In this document: piece after piece, positions 1 to 11,954 of the stretch | Numbering within the stretch: position 1 is the stretch's first letter | Layout: each line of letters starts with the position of its first letter | Notes under the pieces: generated by a model | What the model was told of the DNA's origin: nothing | The model's input: the letters and a program-made list of their open reading frames with translations, nothing else | Database searches by the model: none | Made by a program: the position numbers and the translations under genes | Assembly: GCA_009760855.2 (NCBI GenBank) | Contig: WPIO01000028.1 | Coordinates: 4,049,501 to 4,113,500 of the forward strand | Direction: 5' to 3' | DNA length: 64,000 nt | Source: Cristatella mucedo | Lineage: Eukaryota > Bryozoa > Phylactolaemata > Cristatellidae

Positions 1-425
1 GATTTGCGTCGTGAAAGGCATCAAGAATGTCCACCTGCTCAGCGTCATGTTCCATGTTCCAACATGTCCCATTCCTCCGCTTAAAGACAGCTGGCGACAG
101 AAGCTTTAGCTCTGCATCTCCTCGGCTGTGGAACTCGCTTCCACAATTCTTACGCAACGACAACTACTCTCCTACTGCCGACTATGGCACATCTTTTTCA
201 GCGGTCCTGAGCTGCTACTTCTATGCTACTCACTACCTCAACTGCTCACCTGACTCTGCTATGCTTCCCACTTTCTCTTTGTTGCGTGAGACGAAGTCTG
301 TTGGCTACCGAATGCGTACCGAAAGCCGCTTAGGCTGTGAGTGCGCTATACGAAACTCTCCTGCGTAACACCCACATGGTCTTTATGACTTTGAGGAGTT
401 ACTGACGGAGATACATGTTCGATAT
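1..425 (+). mobile_element. LINE family A, 3' fragment
   Basis: 27-368 encodes the end of a reverse-transcriptase ORF (FSSASPRLWNSLPQFLRND, then CYFYATHYLNCSPDSAMLP), followed by the family's 3' UTR (ACCCACATGGTCTTTATGAC) up to GGAGATACAT. The 'RLWNSLP' tail is typical of CR1/L2-like non-LTR retrotransposons. The copy is truncated at the window edge. It carries the AGCGTCATGTTCCATGTTCC insertion also seen at 59 kb. Confidence 0.8.
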
Positions 426-565
426 CATGTGTGTGCAAAAGATTGGCAAACTGCATGGGCTGCACCTGTTTACGAAGACGCGATGGACAACCCCTACGTG
501 TGCTGCAAGGCGGGTGTTATTGGTGAAGCCGCTTCTGGTATCTATGCCTAATTCGGTCGATCATA

Positions 566-757
566 TATAAATAAATAAAATAAATACTAGCTGATTTAAC
601 AACCTCTTTTGTATAGCGACAGAAGTGCCTTTATGGCTATCACCACCGCTAGCAGCAGCGAGAAAGAATCACCCACCGCAGGACTCGAACCCACAACATC
701 GGGACCGAGGTCGTGAAAAGCATCCACCTTACCTAGTGTGCCATCGCGGCTATGACG
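566..757 (-). mobile_element. SINE family C (tRNA-derived)
   Basis: Minus-strand copy. It carries the AATAAATAAA-type tail, AGCTGATTTAACAACCTC, and a B box (GGGTTCGAGTCC on -) next to the ACCGAGGTCGTG block. Confidence 0.85.
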
Positions 758-839
758 TCACAAGCACATTGTATTGACGGATCAACTACGTGAAATCGTG
801 TTGTCAACATCACACTGAGATAGACTCGTCTCGCCTAAC

Positions 840-1680
840 AAGTTTGTGGTTCCCTCAATGCAGAAATTGGCTATCTAGAAGGTGACAATGCGACGCTTTT
901 GTCGGTATAGGCGTGCTTCTTGTACATCGGCCACCATGTCAAAACCATGTCGGACGATATCGCGATTCGGCTGGGTCTGGATACAGATGACCTGATACGG
1001 CGACTACATGCTCGATTTAGTTCTATTTACAGCCCGGTGCACGCGCTGGCTTTTGCGATGGATCCTTTGTACTTTGATTTAGCGAAGAACATGCGTTCAA
1101 AGCACGGCTGTCCATTCCTTTGGCTTGGTCAAGGATCGCTGAACGAGCAGTGCATAGTCGCTTTGAATCAAATTCCGGTTCAGATGAGCCCGCTCGGACT
1201 CGCTTGCCTGAAGAATTCGCTTATTTTTCGTCCGTAGGCAAAGGCCCGGATTCTACATTAGTCAAGTGCCGAAAGCTTTAACAGGCGCTGATCGATATGG
1301 GCACAGATGATCGATCATGGCTCGTATGGGCAGCTCGCTGCTGCGATACTTGTGAAAATTCACGGCAACCCGTCCGGTGCCGTTGAAGGCGAGCGAAATC
1401 ATAAGACGACAAAGCGCGTGCAATCTAAGTTGCGGATTCGCCTAAAGTGCAGCAAGGTGGAAAAGCAGGTGGCCATCGCGTACAACGGTGCGTTCGCTCG
1501 ACAAGAGCCGGGCTGGCGCCTTTTTAAACAAGCTCTGCACGGCTGCATCCACAGATTCACCTTCTGTCGACGAATCTGACGACAAAGACGAATCGGATGA
1601 AGAGTTCGCCGATAAATTTGGACATGTGAATTTCGGCCATGGACCGGGTAACGTTCTCGTCGGCGAGTTGGCTAAATAAA
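840..1680 (+). pseudogene. hAT-family transposase remnant, C-terminal part
   Basis: Protein similarity to hAT transposases runs through frame shifts. 840-1237 gives LEGDNATLL, then FLYIGHHVKTMSDD and SPVHALAFAMDPLYFDLA. 1307-1500 gives GNPSGAVEGERNHKTTKRVQ and KVEKQVAIAYN, resembling a hAT C-terminal dimerisation region. A last frame, 1488-1679, ends in an acidic tail and a stop. There is an in-frame stop at about 887 and shifts near 1240 and 1500, so it is not functional. The catalytic domain is missing. The family call is from recalled motif patterns; a search would confirm it. Confidence 0.62.
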
Positions 1681-2249
1681 TCTTGGTTTAAGAGGGTACG
1701 GTGGTTTTCGAGTAGGAACTCAACTAAACGAGCCGCCAGCCAGAAGTGAGAAGAATGAACTGAATAAAGTGTCTTCGAAAACAAGTAAAAAAACAAACAA
1801 TAAAACAGCAAAAAAAGTTTAAAACGGTTTTAAACTTCCAGCCAAAATCCATTTCGTTTTAAACCAGACACTAGGCCAAGGTCGCTGCCCGCTGTAGGGG
1901 TAGGGCAACTGCTCTGGCTCCGCTAGTAGCCCTCTCGCAACTGCCACCTGGAAAAGAAGGGCCGCGACGCATACAGAGCGGCTCCAGAGCTTCCCGGAAA
2001 GCGTGGATTCGGGGCGCAATTTGAGTTTTCTTATCAGATGAGGCTCTCGCTCTCTATTACGGGACTGACAGGGCCGGAGCGGTGCACCCTCGGTGGGCGC
2101 GTTCAGCAAAAATTCTGAGAAAAAGAATCCGTCCTGGTGGCAGTTTCACGGCGCTTCTCTTGAGTAGCGACCCATTTCTTTGCTGTTGGGGCTAAGTACA
2201 CAGCTTGGCAACGCCCCTCGAGGGCGGGGCTTCAGGCTTTCCAAAAGAC

Positions 2250-2440
2250 AGGGTATTGGCCGTGAAGGCCCAGGAGGTAAGGCGCTTGCTCTTCAAGACC
2301 AAGGTCGTGGGTTCGAATCCTGCAGTGGACAATTCTTTATTATCAGCTGCAATCGATAGTAATAGCCTTTACAGTAATAGTAATCGGTAGTAATAGCTCT
2401 TCCGCCGCTATACAAATGAGGCTGTTAAATCAGCTATCAT
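2250..2440 (+). mobile_element. SINE family C, variant
   Basis: AAGGTCGTGGGTTCGAATCC (B box) and the GCTATACAAATGAGGCTGTT tail. The middle contains an unusual (AGTAATAG)-rich replacement. Confidence 0.75.
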
Positions 2441-3629
2441 TGTTTCGCAAAAAGCTTCAAATCTAATGTCGCAGGCATCCAATTGTTTATAGATGGGCCC
2501 CGAAAGTCCCCACTCGGCGGGCCCAATTCCGGGGGTGCAATCGGTGCTCTGCTTCGGGCAATACAGGGCACTTCGGGCACAATGACATGAATCAATTTTC
2601 TAATGGCCTGTTTCCGGAGGCTGAGTGCTTTCGCCATGGGGGTTCAAGCTTTTTATTTCAAACTGTAACTACAAAGATTTTATCTGCTGTATTGACTGAT
2701 GAATTGAAGTTTTCCAATCCAAACGCAGCGCACGACACGGGTGCTTGTCTTCTTTGCAGCAATCGTGACAAATACGTGTGAAGCTAGCGCCTCGGAGCCT
2801 GGCGCTGATGAGTCGTAACCTCTGCACCATTACGCACTGGTATGCCGAGGGTAGAAGAGTACGGCAGCAAACAAGAACGTCCGAGTCGGAACAGCAAGTC
2901 CCTGCTCTTGACCTTAAGGCGGAATATTCCAAGGCCACGGAGAGGCTATACGTATGCAGCACCGGTCAGAGCGCACAACTGATAAAGCACCGCTTTTTAT
3001 ACTGTCTAAGATCTAAATGGTAGTCGACGGCACATCCAACTCCTGATTATTATTATAATTCAGGAACCACTAATAATTGCAAGCTCTGATGTAATCTGAC
3101 CGATTTAGAATGCGCCCTTTTCAGCATCCGTGTTGGCTGCAGGGATTAGAGGAAAGTTTCGGAAACGCTCCGGGAGGCACCGTTTTGGAGCCGGTCTTGC
3201 GACAAGCGGGTTAAAGCGAGTCCGTCTGAGTCCCTTGGCTACGGGGTTTCCAAATATTTATTCTTAAAATCAGCTCAATACCTCGATTTGTAAGTGCGAC
3301 CAACCGATACTTGCCATAGCAAGTTACCGAGGGATTTTAAAACTTAGCTGCGTTGCATCTTTTTGCTCGAGCCTGAGGCCGCAGTTCTCTATGAAGGAAA
3401 AAGATTCGCCCTTTTTAATAAGCTGCAAACGCTTCTCTTTTATGGGTCACAGTCACAGCTTGAAGTTAACAACTGATAGTTTAATAAGGTTTATTAGGAA
3501 TACTGTGGGGAGGTCCAGACAATAATTATTACTTTTTCCATACGATTGCATGGTTAAAATAAGGAAACGGCATCTATATTAAAGGTTTAGCCCTCGCTGA
3601 GAAATTCATGTCGGCGGGCCAGTGCAGTG

Positions 3630-3910
3630 TAATGTAATGTATCTCCGTCTGCAACTCCACAAAGTCATAAAGACCACGTGGGTGTTACGCATGAGTGTTT
3701 TGTAGAGGCGCACTCACAGCCTAAGCGGCTTTCGGTACGCATTCGGTAGCCAACAGACTTCGTCTCACGCAACAAAGAGAAAGTGGGAAGCATAGCAGAG
3801 TCAGGAGAGCAGTTGAGGTAGTGAGTAGCATAGAAGTAGCAGCTCAGGACCGCTGAAAAGGATGAGCCATCCATAGTTGGCAGTAGGAGACTGTAGTTGT
3901 CGTTGCTTTA
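3630..3910 (-). mobile_element. LINE family A, 3' fragment
   Basis: Minus-strand copy. It carries the repeated tail TGTAATGTAATGTATCTCC (as read on +), the 3' UTR and the last part of the ORF, with GAGACGAAGTCTGTTGGC. Confidence 0.8.
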
Positions 3911-4339
3911 GAAAGTGCTAGAGTGAACAGTAATTATCCCTTAGCCTAACGTCGCAAGAGCACAATTTTCTAACATGCTTTAATGCCAGGAGACGCATTC
4001 AGATTCGCGGTCTGGCCTCCATTAAAGCCACCCAGAAGTGTAAATTCTTACTCCAAGAAACAGAATATCTGTAATAAATTGGGAATTTATTAGCTACACA
4101 AAAATAAGGCTTTGGTTTTTTACTCTATTTATGTTCAGAGCAAGGATTCCATATCGGAATACGCGTGTCTGATTGCATGAATTTTGGAATCGAATCATTT
4201 TTTAACCCCGTTCTTGGACACGCGTTTGGCCATCCCTACTTTTCCGTGTTCTTGTGCTTCTCTGCAAAAGAATATAAATGATTAATCGTCTTAGATTTTA
4301 GGCTCAAAAGTACTGAACTTTGATAGTGTAGCAGTTATA

Positions 4340-4505
4340 TCAAGTGGCACAAAGCTGCCTAATGAGGCACTCGGATTCCATGCCCAGGCCTTGGGTTCGA
4401 GTCCGGCAGCAAGCTATTCTTCATTTGCCTCTGCAAGCCGGGGGTGAAGGTGTGATAGTCGCTAAAGCTCTTCTGCCACTGTATAAACAGGGGAATCAGC
4501 TGACC
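4340..4505 (+). mobile_element. SINE family C, diverged
   Basis: TTGGGTTCGAGTCCGGCAGC, CTCTGCAAGCCGGGGGTGA and a TATAAACAGGGGAATCAGCT tail; weaker than other copies. Confidence 0.6.
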
Positions 4506-6174
4506 TTGGACGTTTTTACGTACATGAGGCTTCGTCCTTGAAAGCCACGGCCGTGACCCTTTCCCAAAGCTAGGTTATGTTATCGAAGTTGAGCCGCCGA
4601 AAGTCTGTTTAAAGTGTTTAATGCTCCACGAATGAAGTCGCTATCTCATTTCATCCTGTCGGCTGCATTTTAAGCTATGATTAAGTCGCAATTCGATGAG
4701 CCATGATTGCAATTAATCTCCAATCAAAACTTCTGAGCTCACAGGCTCCTTTGAATTTAGCCGATTTGTGCGAAATTTCTCACTATTAGTGCGTGCTACT
4801 ACGATAGCATATCATTCTACCGGAATTCGACATAGATCAAAATATGTAAGGATAGTCGAGTCCAGATCAGATTCCTGGCACCGGTGCTATCAACTTGTGG
4901 CGTTTCAGAGTTTTCGAGGTCCTGAAATTACTTCAGCATAACCAGGCGATCGATAACGCAAGTTTTTGAATTGCTGAAGGTCAAAATGTCCGTGACTTTT
5001 CTTATTCAAAATGTGTGCCGAGGTTTTCTGTACAAAAAATACTTCGCTGACGTGTCTCTTCCTTAAGGATCGCTCTCGTTAACTTATTATTGAATATTCG
5101 ACAGTCGGCCCTATGGAATATCGTGTTTTGTTTTGAAACTACCGAGCATGCATAAATTTATAAATTAAGTTTCGAGGGTTTGATCTCAGCTTCCAGCTAG
5201 AACCCTGTTCCATTAACTCCGGAACGGTAGCGTGTGCCGTGCACACGATAGAAATTTCTGAATTATCGATGTGGGAGCATTACCTACTCGGCATCCGCTG
5301 CGAACGAGCGGCGTACGTGCGGTATGTACAGCTGGCATGGCTATGCTGCAGACGGTAGTTATACTGGCAGTGCAGCAGACGGTAGCTTGTCTGGCTGCAC
5401 TGGCTGTGAAGCTGACAAGCTGCTTGGCCAGTACAGTCAGAGGCATAGCAAGGGGTGGGCAGGGGACAGACGTCCACTGCAACCAAGGTCAAGGGGCGCC
5501 AAAAGTAAAATGGATTGAGCATATTTACAAAAATATTTCATGCAAGAATACCAGTCACGATTTCAAGCAAGTCCTTGTTTCAATAGACTTGAGTATTGCT
5601 GGCTGAGCTAGTTCGGCGTGCTTACAGACTTATACCAAGCCATGCTCTGCTGGTGTGCCAGCCAGGTACTCATGCTAGAGCTCATTCGATCCTTGCAATG
5701 TTGTTGACAGGACATTGGCTGACGCTCAATCAGACTGTTCGTCGCCAAAATAGTAAGTTTTAGAAAGCGATTAGTGAGAATGTTTATTTAGATTTTATCC
5801 TACGTAGAGTCACTGTGTGCATCGAGTCTTCTCGCGACAGCATGTAGACAACGTCGGCACTTCCAATCTTCCCAAGCCTTTCCTGTCGAGCTCCCCTAAG
5901 GCTCACCTCCTTCCTGCAGAGATTGAGTCAACGGTGTGAAGGTTAGTATTATTCCCGACCAGTTTCCGTAAACTGCATGGTCACTCCGGCTACCGTGTAC
6001 TTTTGTACATTTATCGGTCGCCACAATCCTTTTTCCGAAGACGTGGGAGGAAAGAAAGCACGTGGTGCCCAGTCCAGAAAAAGAGAACTTAAGGAGAAGA
6101 AATAAGCAACAAGTCCAGCAAGATGCGCGAAATTGTCTTGAAGAAAGCAAAGCTGAAGAAAACCTTTTTCTTTC

Positions 6175-6768
6175 ATGAGCGTCGCTGTTGCCACATCTCC
6201 ATTTCTTGCCGACCTGTGCTGGCTTCCAGTTTGGCACCGCATTGCTTTCAAGGTTTTGTCGCTCACTTTTAGGTCTCTTCATTCCTTGGCTCCAGCCTAC
6301 CTATCAGATCTAATCCCCCACCAGGCTGAGCATCGTACTACCCACTTTTCGGAGTCCAGTTGCTTATCTATACCTCGTAAAAACCTCAAATCCTTCGGAG
6401 ATCATGCTTGTAGTTCGTATGCTCCCAAAGCCTGGAACTCTCTACAGACTTGGGTCATGGCATCTCCTGACTTGACCACATTTAAAAAGAAACTGAAAAC
6501 GCATCTATTTACCGCAGCATTTAGTGAGTCCTTGTGATTTGACCTTTATGTGCTTATGCGTGCTGACACTGTGCATGCTGCCACTAACCACACTTGCATG
6601 CTGACACAGTGTATGTCATCCCTAATCCATGTTATTCTTGTTGTTTATTGAGCATATTACCACATTCATTCGATCGTGCTTCGTTTGCAGCAAATATGAA
6701 GTCCCTAGAAAAAGATTGAGTTCTCTGAGAGTGCTATATCAAATGTATAAATATTATTAATCTTATTA
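6175..6768 (+). mobile_element. LINE family B, 3' fragment
   Basis: 6175-6537 encodes the ORF end ([39 protein letters not shown]). It is followed by the family 3' UTR and a tail resembling AGAAAAAGATTGAGTTCTCT...TATTAATCTTATTA. Confidence 0.85.
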
Positions 6769-7554
6769 AGAACAATGAAGACACACAAAAACACCAGAAA
6801 AAGGTCGACAGTCGCAGAGGGAATCTGTAAGAACAGTTTGAAGATGACAAAAGTAAGCAGGACGAAGACAATGATAAAAACAGGGAAGAGGAGTACAAGA
6901 GCGATGGCAGAAAGCATGACAACACTGGAGAAGCACTGGCTCTACTAGGTGAAAGCAACATGGGGAAAAAAAGAAGCTTCGCTCAATGAAGACGAAGGCA
7001 GTCAGCACCAGTTGGGCCAAGGGGTGCAAGCACTACTATAAGAGTAGAAGACGCGGCATCTACCGCAATTTCCTAAGTGCTAAGCCTGAATGACAGTGGC
7101 TATCTGAATTTTGACCAAAACTCGGTTTTACACGTCATCCTGAACTAATACTACGAGGATCAAGCCTGTTTCAGAACAAAGAAGGTCCATTTGCTGAGAA
7201 AGCTGGTCGAGCCATGAGCACAGCTTAGTTCAAGAGGCAACTTGCTAATGGGCGTGAAGTTAGCAGGACCTGGTTGGTTTACTCTCCCTCAAAACCCTCG
7301 GAATATTTCTTCTGCTGTTTGCTTTCCCCTATGTCCACCCAAAATTACCGATCGTCTCTTGAATTGGCAAATGGGTTTAGCCAGTGGAGGAAACCTGAAA
7401 ACTAAATGCCCGTGAAAGCTGCCCTTCTCACTGCCAGGCTTTCACCACATGGAAAGAAACAGAGAGAAGACTTATCGCAGAAAGTGGAACAGACACTTGT
7501 GTTGAGGCGCAAATCCTATCGGAAAAACAACGATGGCAAGACGCACTAAGACCC

Positions 7555-8006
7555 ACAAGGCCCGCCACGGCTTGGCTCCTTCGTACCTAGCTGAACTGCT
7601 GCATCAGTTTCAGCCTGTTCGCTCCCTCAGGTCCTCTGTGGGGACAATAAATTAGCTGTTCCATTCCTCCGCTTAAAGACCGTTGGCAACAGAAGCTTTA
7701 GCTCTGCAGGCTGTAGACTGAGGAGCTCGGTTCCACAATTCTTACGCAACGATAACTACTCTCCTGCCAACTATGGCACATCTTTTTCAGCGGTTCTGAG
7801 ATGCTGCTTCTAGGCTACTCACTACCTCAACTGCTCTCCCGACTCTTCTATGCTTCCCACTTTCTCTTTGTTGCGTGAGACGAAGTCTGTCGGCTACCGA
7901 ATGCGTACCGAAAGCCGCTTAGGCTGTAAGTGCGCTATGCAAAACTCTCCTGCGTAACACCCACGTGGTCTTTATGACTTTGTGGAGTTACAGACAGAGA
8001 TACATA
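7555..8006 (+). mobile_element. LINE family A, 3' fragment inserted in the hAT relic
   Basis: It starts with the family sequence encoding HGLAPSYLAELLHQFQP, passes through the degraded RLWNSLP-like block and ends GAGATACAT. The hAT reading resumes at once (AAGGAGAGTTCTCAGC), so the insertion point is exact. It lacks the 34-bp insertion seen in the copies at 1 and 59 kb. Confidence 0.82.
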
Positions 8007-8801
8007 AGGAGAGTTCTCAGCTGCATCAAGTTCTTAGTTTCTCGAAATCTGGAATTGGGTGGTCACCAGAAAGAGTGTTTTGGCCTGGCTGGTGAGAAAA
8101 ATATTGGAAACTTCTTGGGACTTTTTCATCTCTTGCAAAGTACGATCTTCTTCTGCAATTACAGCTGGACCACGCCAGAATGAATCCGGAGTCAGTCTCT
8201 CTCCTCTGTCTCCTCGAACCCAGAATGAGTTCCTCAGTATACTTGCATCCATCGTCAGAGACAAGCTACTCTGTGACATTCGGCGAAGCAAGTATTATAT
8301 AATTATGTTTGACTCAACTCCTGATTCGACACACCGCGAGGAGATGTCTGAAGTCATTAGGATATGCTAATGTCAATTTTGCCAACAAAGTAGTCATCAT
8401 CAAAGAGTCTTTCTTTGGCTTTCTTCAAATCTACGCCGTAGATGCTGCAGCAATTGAGGTTTTCATCTTGAAAAACTCGAATCTGATTAAATGTCCTTGT
8501 AAGATACTGGTCGCAGTGCTACGCCAATGCAGGAGTCATGTCTGAACACTTGTCAGGTGTCCAAAAGAGAATGCTGTCCAGAAATGAGAAGGCAGTTTTC
8601 TAAACTGTGATAACCACAGTTTGAATCCAACAGGAGTTCATGCTGCAAGTAAAGATTCCGTTGTCGTGACCTTTTTGGAACAATAGAGAGCACATATTTA
8701 TTCTTTTCAAGATCAACTCTGAGGTGAGAAGAACTGATGAGAGTTTTAGCCATCACTGTCAAACATGACTCTGCAACGTTGGTGGAGCGGCAAGAGTGGG
8801 C

Positions 8802-8876
8802 GAGGCTGTGAAAGCTATCAATGATGGAGGCTCTGAAGGCTATCAATGATGGAGGCTGTGAAAGCTATCAATGATG
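8802..8876 (+). repeat. Triplicated 25-bp tandem repeat inside the hAT relic
   Basis: Three adjacent units beginning GAGGCTGTGAAAGC; the middle one has two substitutions (GAGGCTCTGAAGGC). Confidence 0.95.
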
Positions 8877-9299
8877 GACTGAACAGCTTGCAGGTCTTTT
8901 GGAGCATGTTGGTGGATGGATGTTGATGGAACAGAGCTGTATAAAAAAAATGTGTGACTGTAAAATGCTTCTTGCCACACGTCACCACTCGGCCCCAAAG
9001 ACCCCACTGAAACTCGTGTCTTTCATTGTAAACTATGGAGAAGATGTGTTTCCTAATTTGAAAGTTTCCTTTACAAGTTCTTCTCACCATAGCTGTATCA
9101 GTTGCCAATTTTGAACGGTCCTTTAACAAGCTGAAGATAATCTTGTCTTATTTGAGCGCTTCACTAAGGCAGGATTGAGCTTTTAATTTGGCCTTGTTAA
9201 GCATAGAGAAAAAGCACTGGAAAAAATTGACTCAAACTGTAAGAGACCAGTTTGCCACGTTCAAAGCCAAGACAATTCACCTAAATTAGAGCTATGATA

Positions 9300-11084
9300 G
9301 CTACCTTGTAACCTTACTATAGTTAATAAAACGGTCTCGACTAAACATTCCTGCTAGAGTGAGTTTTTTGCATTTCTTTTGTGGTGGAGCTATTTTGCAG
9401 CAATTTTTGACAAGCGGAGGAGGCGCCATTTGCAGCTGTGTTCTCGGACGCTGAAAGATCTCACTACGCCACTGAGTATAGCTGGCAATAACTATCGTTC
9501 GAAGCCTTTTGAATCGAGCAGTTCACGCCGGTACCAAGACGCAGCTAGTGAAGTATGCCTGTGCGGCTAAAAGCAGTTTCAACGTCTCGTGTGGCCTATT
9601 TTTGGCATGCGAGACTAAGGATCGGGTTTCATCGTCCGACGTTAGCCCAGTGGAAATGTTCGGTCGTGGTCGCTTTCTGTTCCCAACTAATTGTGGCTCC
9701 TGCACGAATGACGAGAAGTACGGTCGAACCTCAGCAGAGCTAATAAGTTGCTGGAAAGACGTGGCAAGGTCTTGTAATTTCCTGTTTCTGTACCAACTCG
9801 CGTATACATGGTAAAACACTCGATGAAACTGTTACCGGCGGATTTCAGTGTGACCTTAGAGTGTCTTTCATCCTTTTATCGAGTCGCTACTGTGAAAGGG
9901 CAGTAAGCAGGATACAAGAACTTCAAGACTCTTTCTGAGCAGTTTCTCACCATTAGCAACTCTCTCCGATCGCTCAGCAGCCAAATATAGCTAAGATGGC
10001 CGGTTAAACTAGTCTATGAAGCCGGTAATTTAAAGTTGCTCATCGGTGACTGATCGCAAAAACGATGCTTGGCTCACTTGTTCGTGTGAAGTAGCGTAGA
10101 CGGCCATCTGAATGGGGGGGGGGGACAGTTCCCTGCTGACCCGGCTTTCGTGGAAACGTGGGCTCCCGAAGGGGTTCGCCCATCGAAGCGATGGAAGCCA
10201 GCATGGCTAATGTGAGCGACTCACTCTGCACACACGCTCGGCAGAGGCCTTTGTTGTTAGGCTACTGCCTATTCAGTGACGATCGATTCCTGCAGAAGTG
10301 CTCCGTAGCGTTTCTATTCATTATTAGTGATTTTTTCCCAAGCGAACGAGCAGCTCGACTCGCAGCTAGAGTTGTGCGTGAAACGGCTTTCAGCTTGCTG
10401 CGGCGCATTGCAACTAGAACACTGTTCATCCCAGTAATGGAGGTAAGCTATTTCTAACTTACGGATGCGTCTTCCCTGCTGTCGCAGAGGTATGCTTCTA
10501 AAGCACTGCTGGGAGTTGCATGCACTAAGCCCAAGACGCGATGCCTTCGCTGATTAAGAAGTCTATCCTCCAAAGCTATGAGTGGGTCTCTCAGATTTCT
10601 TTAGGATTTATGGCAGCGCAGCAGTTATGCATCCTTTGCAAGCAACAAGAATAATATGAAAGTGAACTGTCAACACTTCCCTGGTGGCGTCGACAACCAC
10701 ACTCCCAGACTGAAGTCCAGAACACCCCGAGTCAAAGTGGGCCCTTGTCCCGGAGACTTTCTTTAGCGAAATAGTAGATGACTGCTTGGCCAGAAAGTAC
10801 TGTAGATGTTTTAGCCACAGTTTACCCTAGGACGAGGTCACCATGCATGAGCTGTGATAGGCGTCCTGTCGATCAACAGCGGAACGTCGAAGGTCTACAT
10901 GCCCATCCATTGAATTTGCAGAGGCTGTACGGAGGGGGCAGCCATTGCGAACGTTCTAGGATTCGCGTTAGACGGGCAGTAGCTCGGCCTTCCAGTCTTC
11001 TGAAGCTTCTTTCCAAAGTCCCAGCTCGCTTGCACTGCGCTTCACTGCATTCCTGTCCACTTCGAGTATTTTGGACGACCTTGC
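9300..11084. other. Intergenic, nothing recognised
   Basis: Only short frames on both strands and a G9 run at 10114. No splice-bounded exon was convincing. Confidence 0.4.
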
Positions 11085-11490
11085 CCAAAATGTCGACCAT
11101 TTGTGTACACACAGTTTTCTCTGAGTCGTTCGCCCTAAATTGAAATCTTTTGGTGATCTAGCCCTCAGCTCGTGTGCACCTAAAGTTTGGAAATGACTTC
11201 CGGCTACGGTTCTTACCGGTATTTATCTTGCGTATTTCAAGTCACATCTGAAGGAACATCAGCTGTAATCAGCTTTAACTTATGCGTGCTGACACTGTGC
11301 ATGCTGCCACTAACCACACTTGCATGCTGACCCAGTGCATGTCAACCTTAACCATGTTATTCTTGTTGTTTACCGCGCATGCTACCGCTAACCATCCGAC
11401 CATGTTTCCTTTGCAGCAAATGTAAAGCGCCTAGAAAGAGATTGCGTTCTCTGAGGGCGCTTTTTATCAAGTGTGTTATAATCACTATTC
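11085..11490 (+). mobile_element. LINE family B, 3' fragment
   Basis: Degraded ORF end, then the diagnostic 3' UTR (GTGCTGACACTGTGCATGCT) and the AAAGCGCCTAGAAAGAGATT tail. Confidence 0.75.
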
Positions 11491-11684
11491 TTAATACTGC
11501 CTTTGTCCCAGTGAACTTACCTTTGTTGCTGTTCCTGCGTACTCTTCGTGCGAATCTGTGCACGATTCAGAGCATGCTACGAGCATACATATGTCTTGCT
11601 AAGCGGTGGCGATGCGTGTTTTCACGTTTGCTATATGATCCTGGCCTATGCACAATAATTGCTTGATTTTTGCATGCTTGATAG

Positions 11685-11795
11685 CACGTGCATGTCACTG
11701 ACCCTTGGGCATTGATACGCATGCAGCGAATTGTAAAGCATTCGAATAGAGATTGAGCTCTCTCGGGGCGTTAAAAATATGTATTATTATCGTAA
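11685..11795 (+). mobile_element. LINE family B, short 3' fragment
   Basis: Only the last part remains: GCATTCGAATAGAGATTGAG...GTATTATTAT. Strongly diverged. Confidence 0.5.
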
Positions 11796-11954
11796 TTTTA
11801 ACATTTTAGGGGCTAAAATTTTATGGGCAAAGCGCAGTAAGTCATGCAAGCTAGTAGGAAGCCCACACGCTCTGTGCTGCTTGAAAAACTAGCTCCGCTC
11901 TGAACAGTACACATGCTGGGCGTATCTGATTGGCTGGTTTTGTTTCCGTTGTAG

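Larger units (their letters stand above)
1690..6170. other. Intergenic, otherwise unassigned (between listed repeats)
   Basis: Apart from the SINE C copies at 2.25 and 4.34 kb and LINE A at 3.63 kb, I see no gene, RNA or repeat I can name. Short frames at 2.58-3.02 kb do not form a recognisable protein. Confidence 0.4.
7060..9295 (+). pseudogene. hAT transposase relic (ZMYM1/DUF4371-like), split by a LINE
   Basis: The N-terminal part at about 7180-7555 gives NKEGPF-like (NKEGPFAEKAGRAMSTA), SRTWLVYSPSKPSEYFFCC, FTTWKETERRLIAE and AQILSEKQRWQDAL in shifting frames. The protein resumes after a LINE A insertion (7555-8006) with RRVLSCIKFLVSRNLELGGH, GNFLGLFHLL, LSPRTQNEFLSILASIVRDK, YYIIMFDSTPD and NKVVIIKESFFGFLQIY. 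At about 9093-9260 come VANFERSFNKLKIILSYL and IEKKALEKID, the C-terminal dimerisation block. Several frameshifts and stops, and a 3 x 25-bp triplication at 8802, show it is dead. The left end is uncertain and no terminal inverted repeats were found. Confidence 0.8.

Noticed and set aside
27-368. 113-codon frame as a host gene
   Set aside because: It recurs at 33, 59 and other positions as LINE A; it is a retrotransposon fragment.
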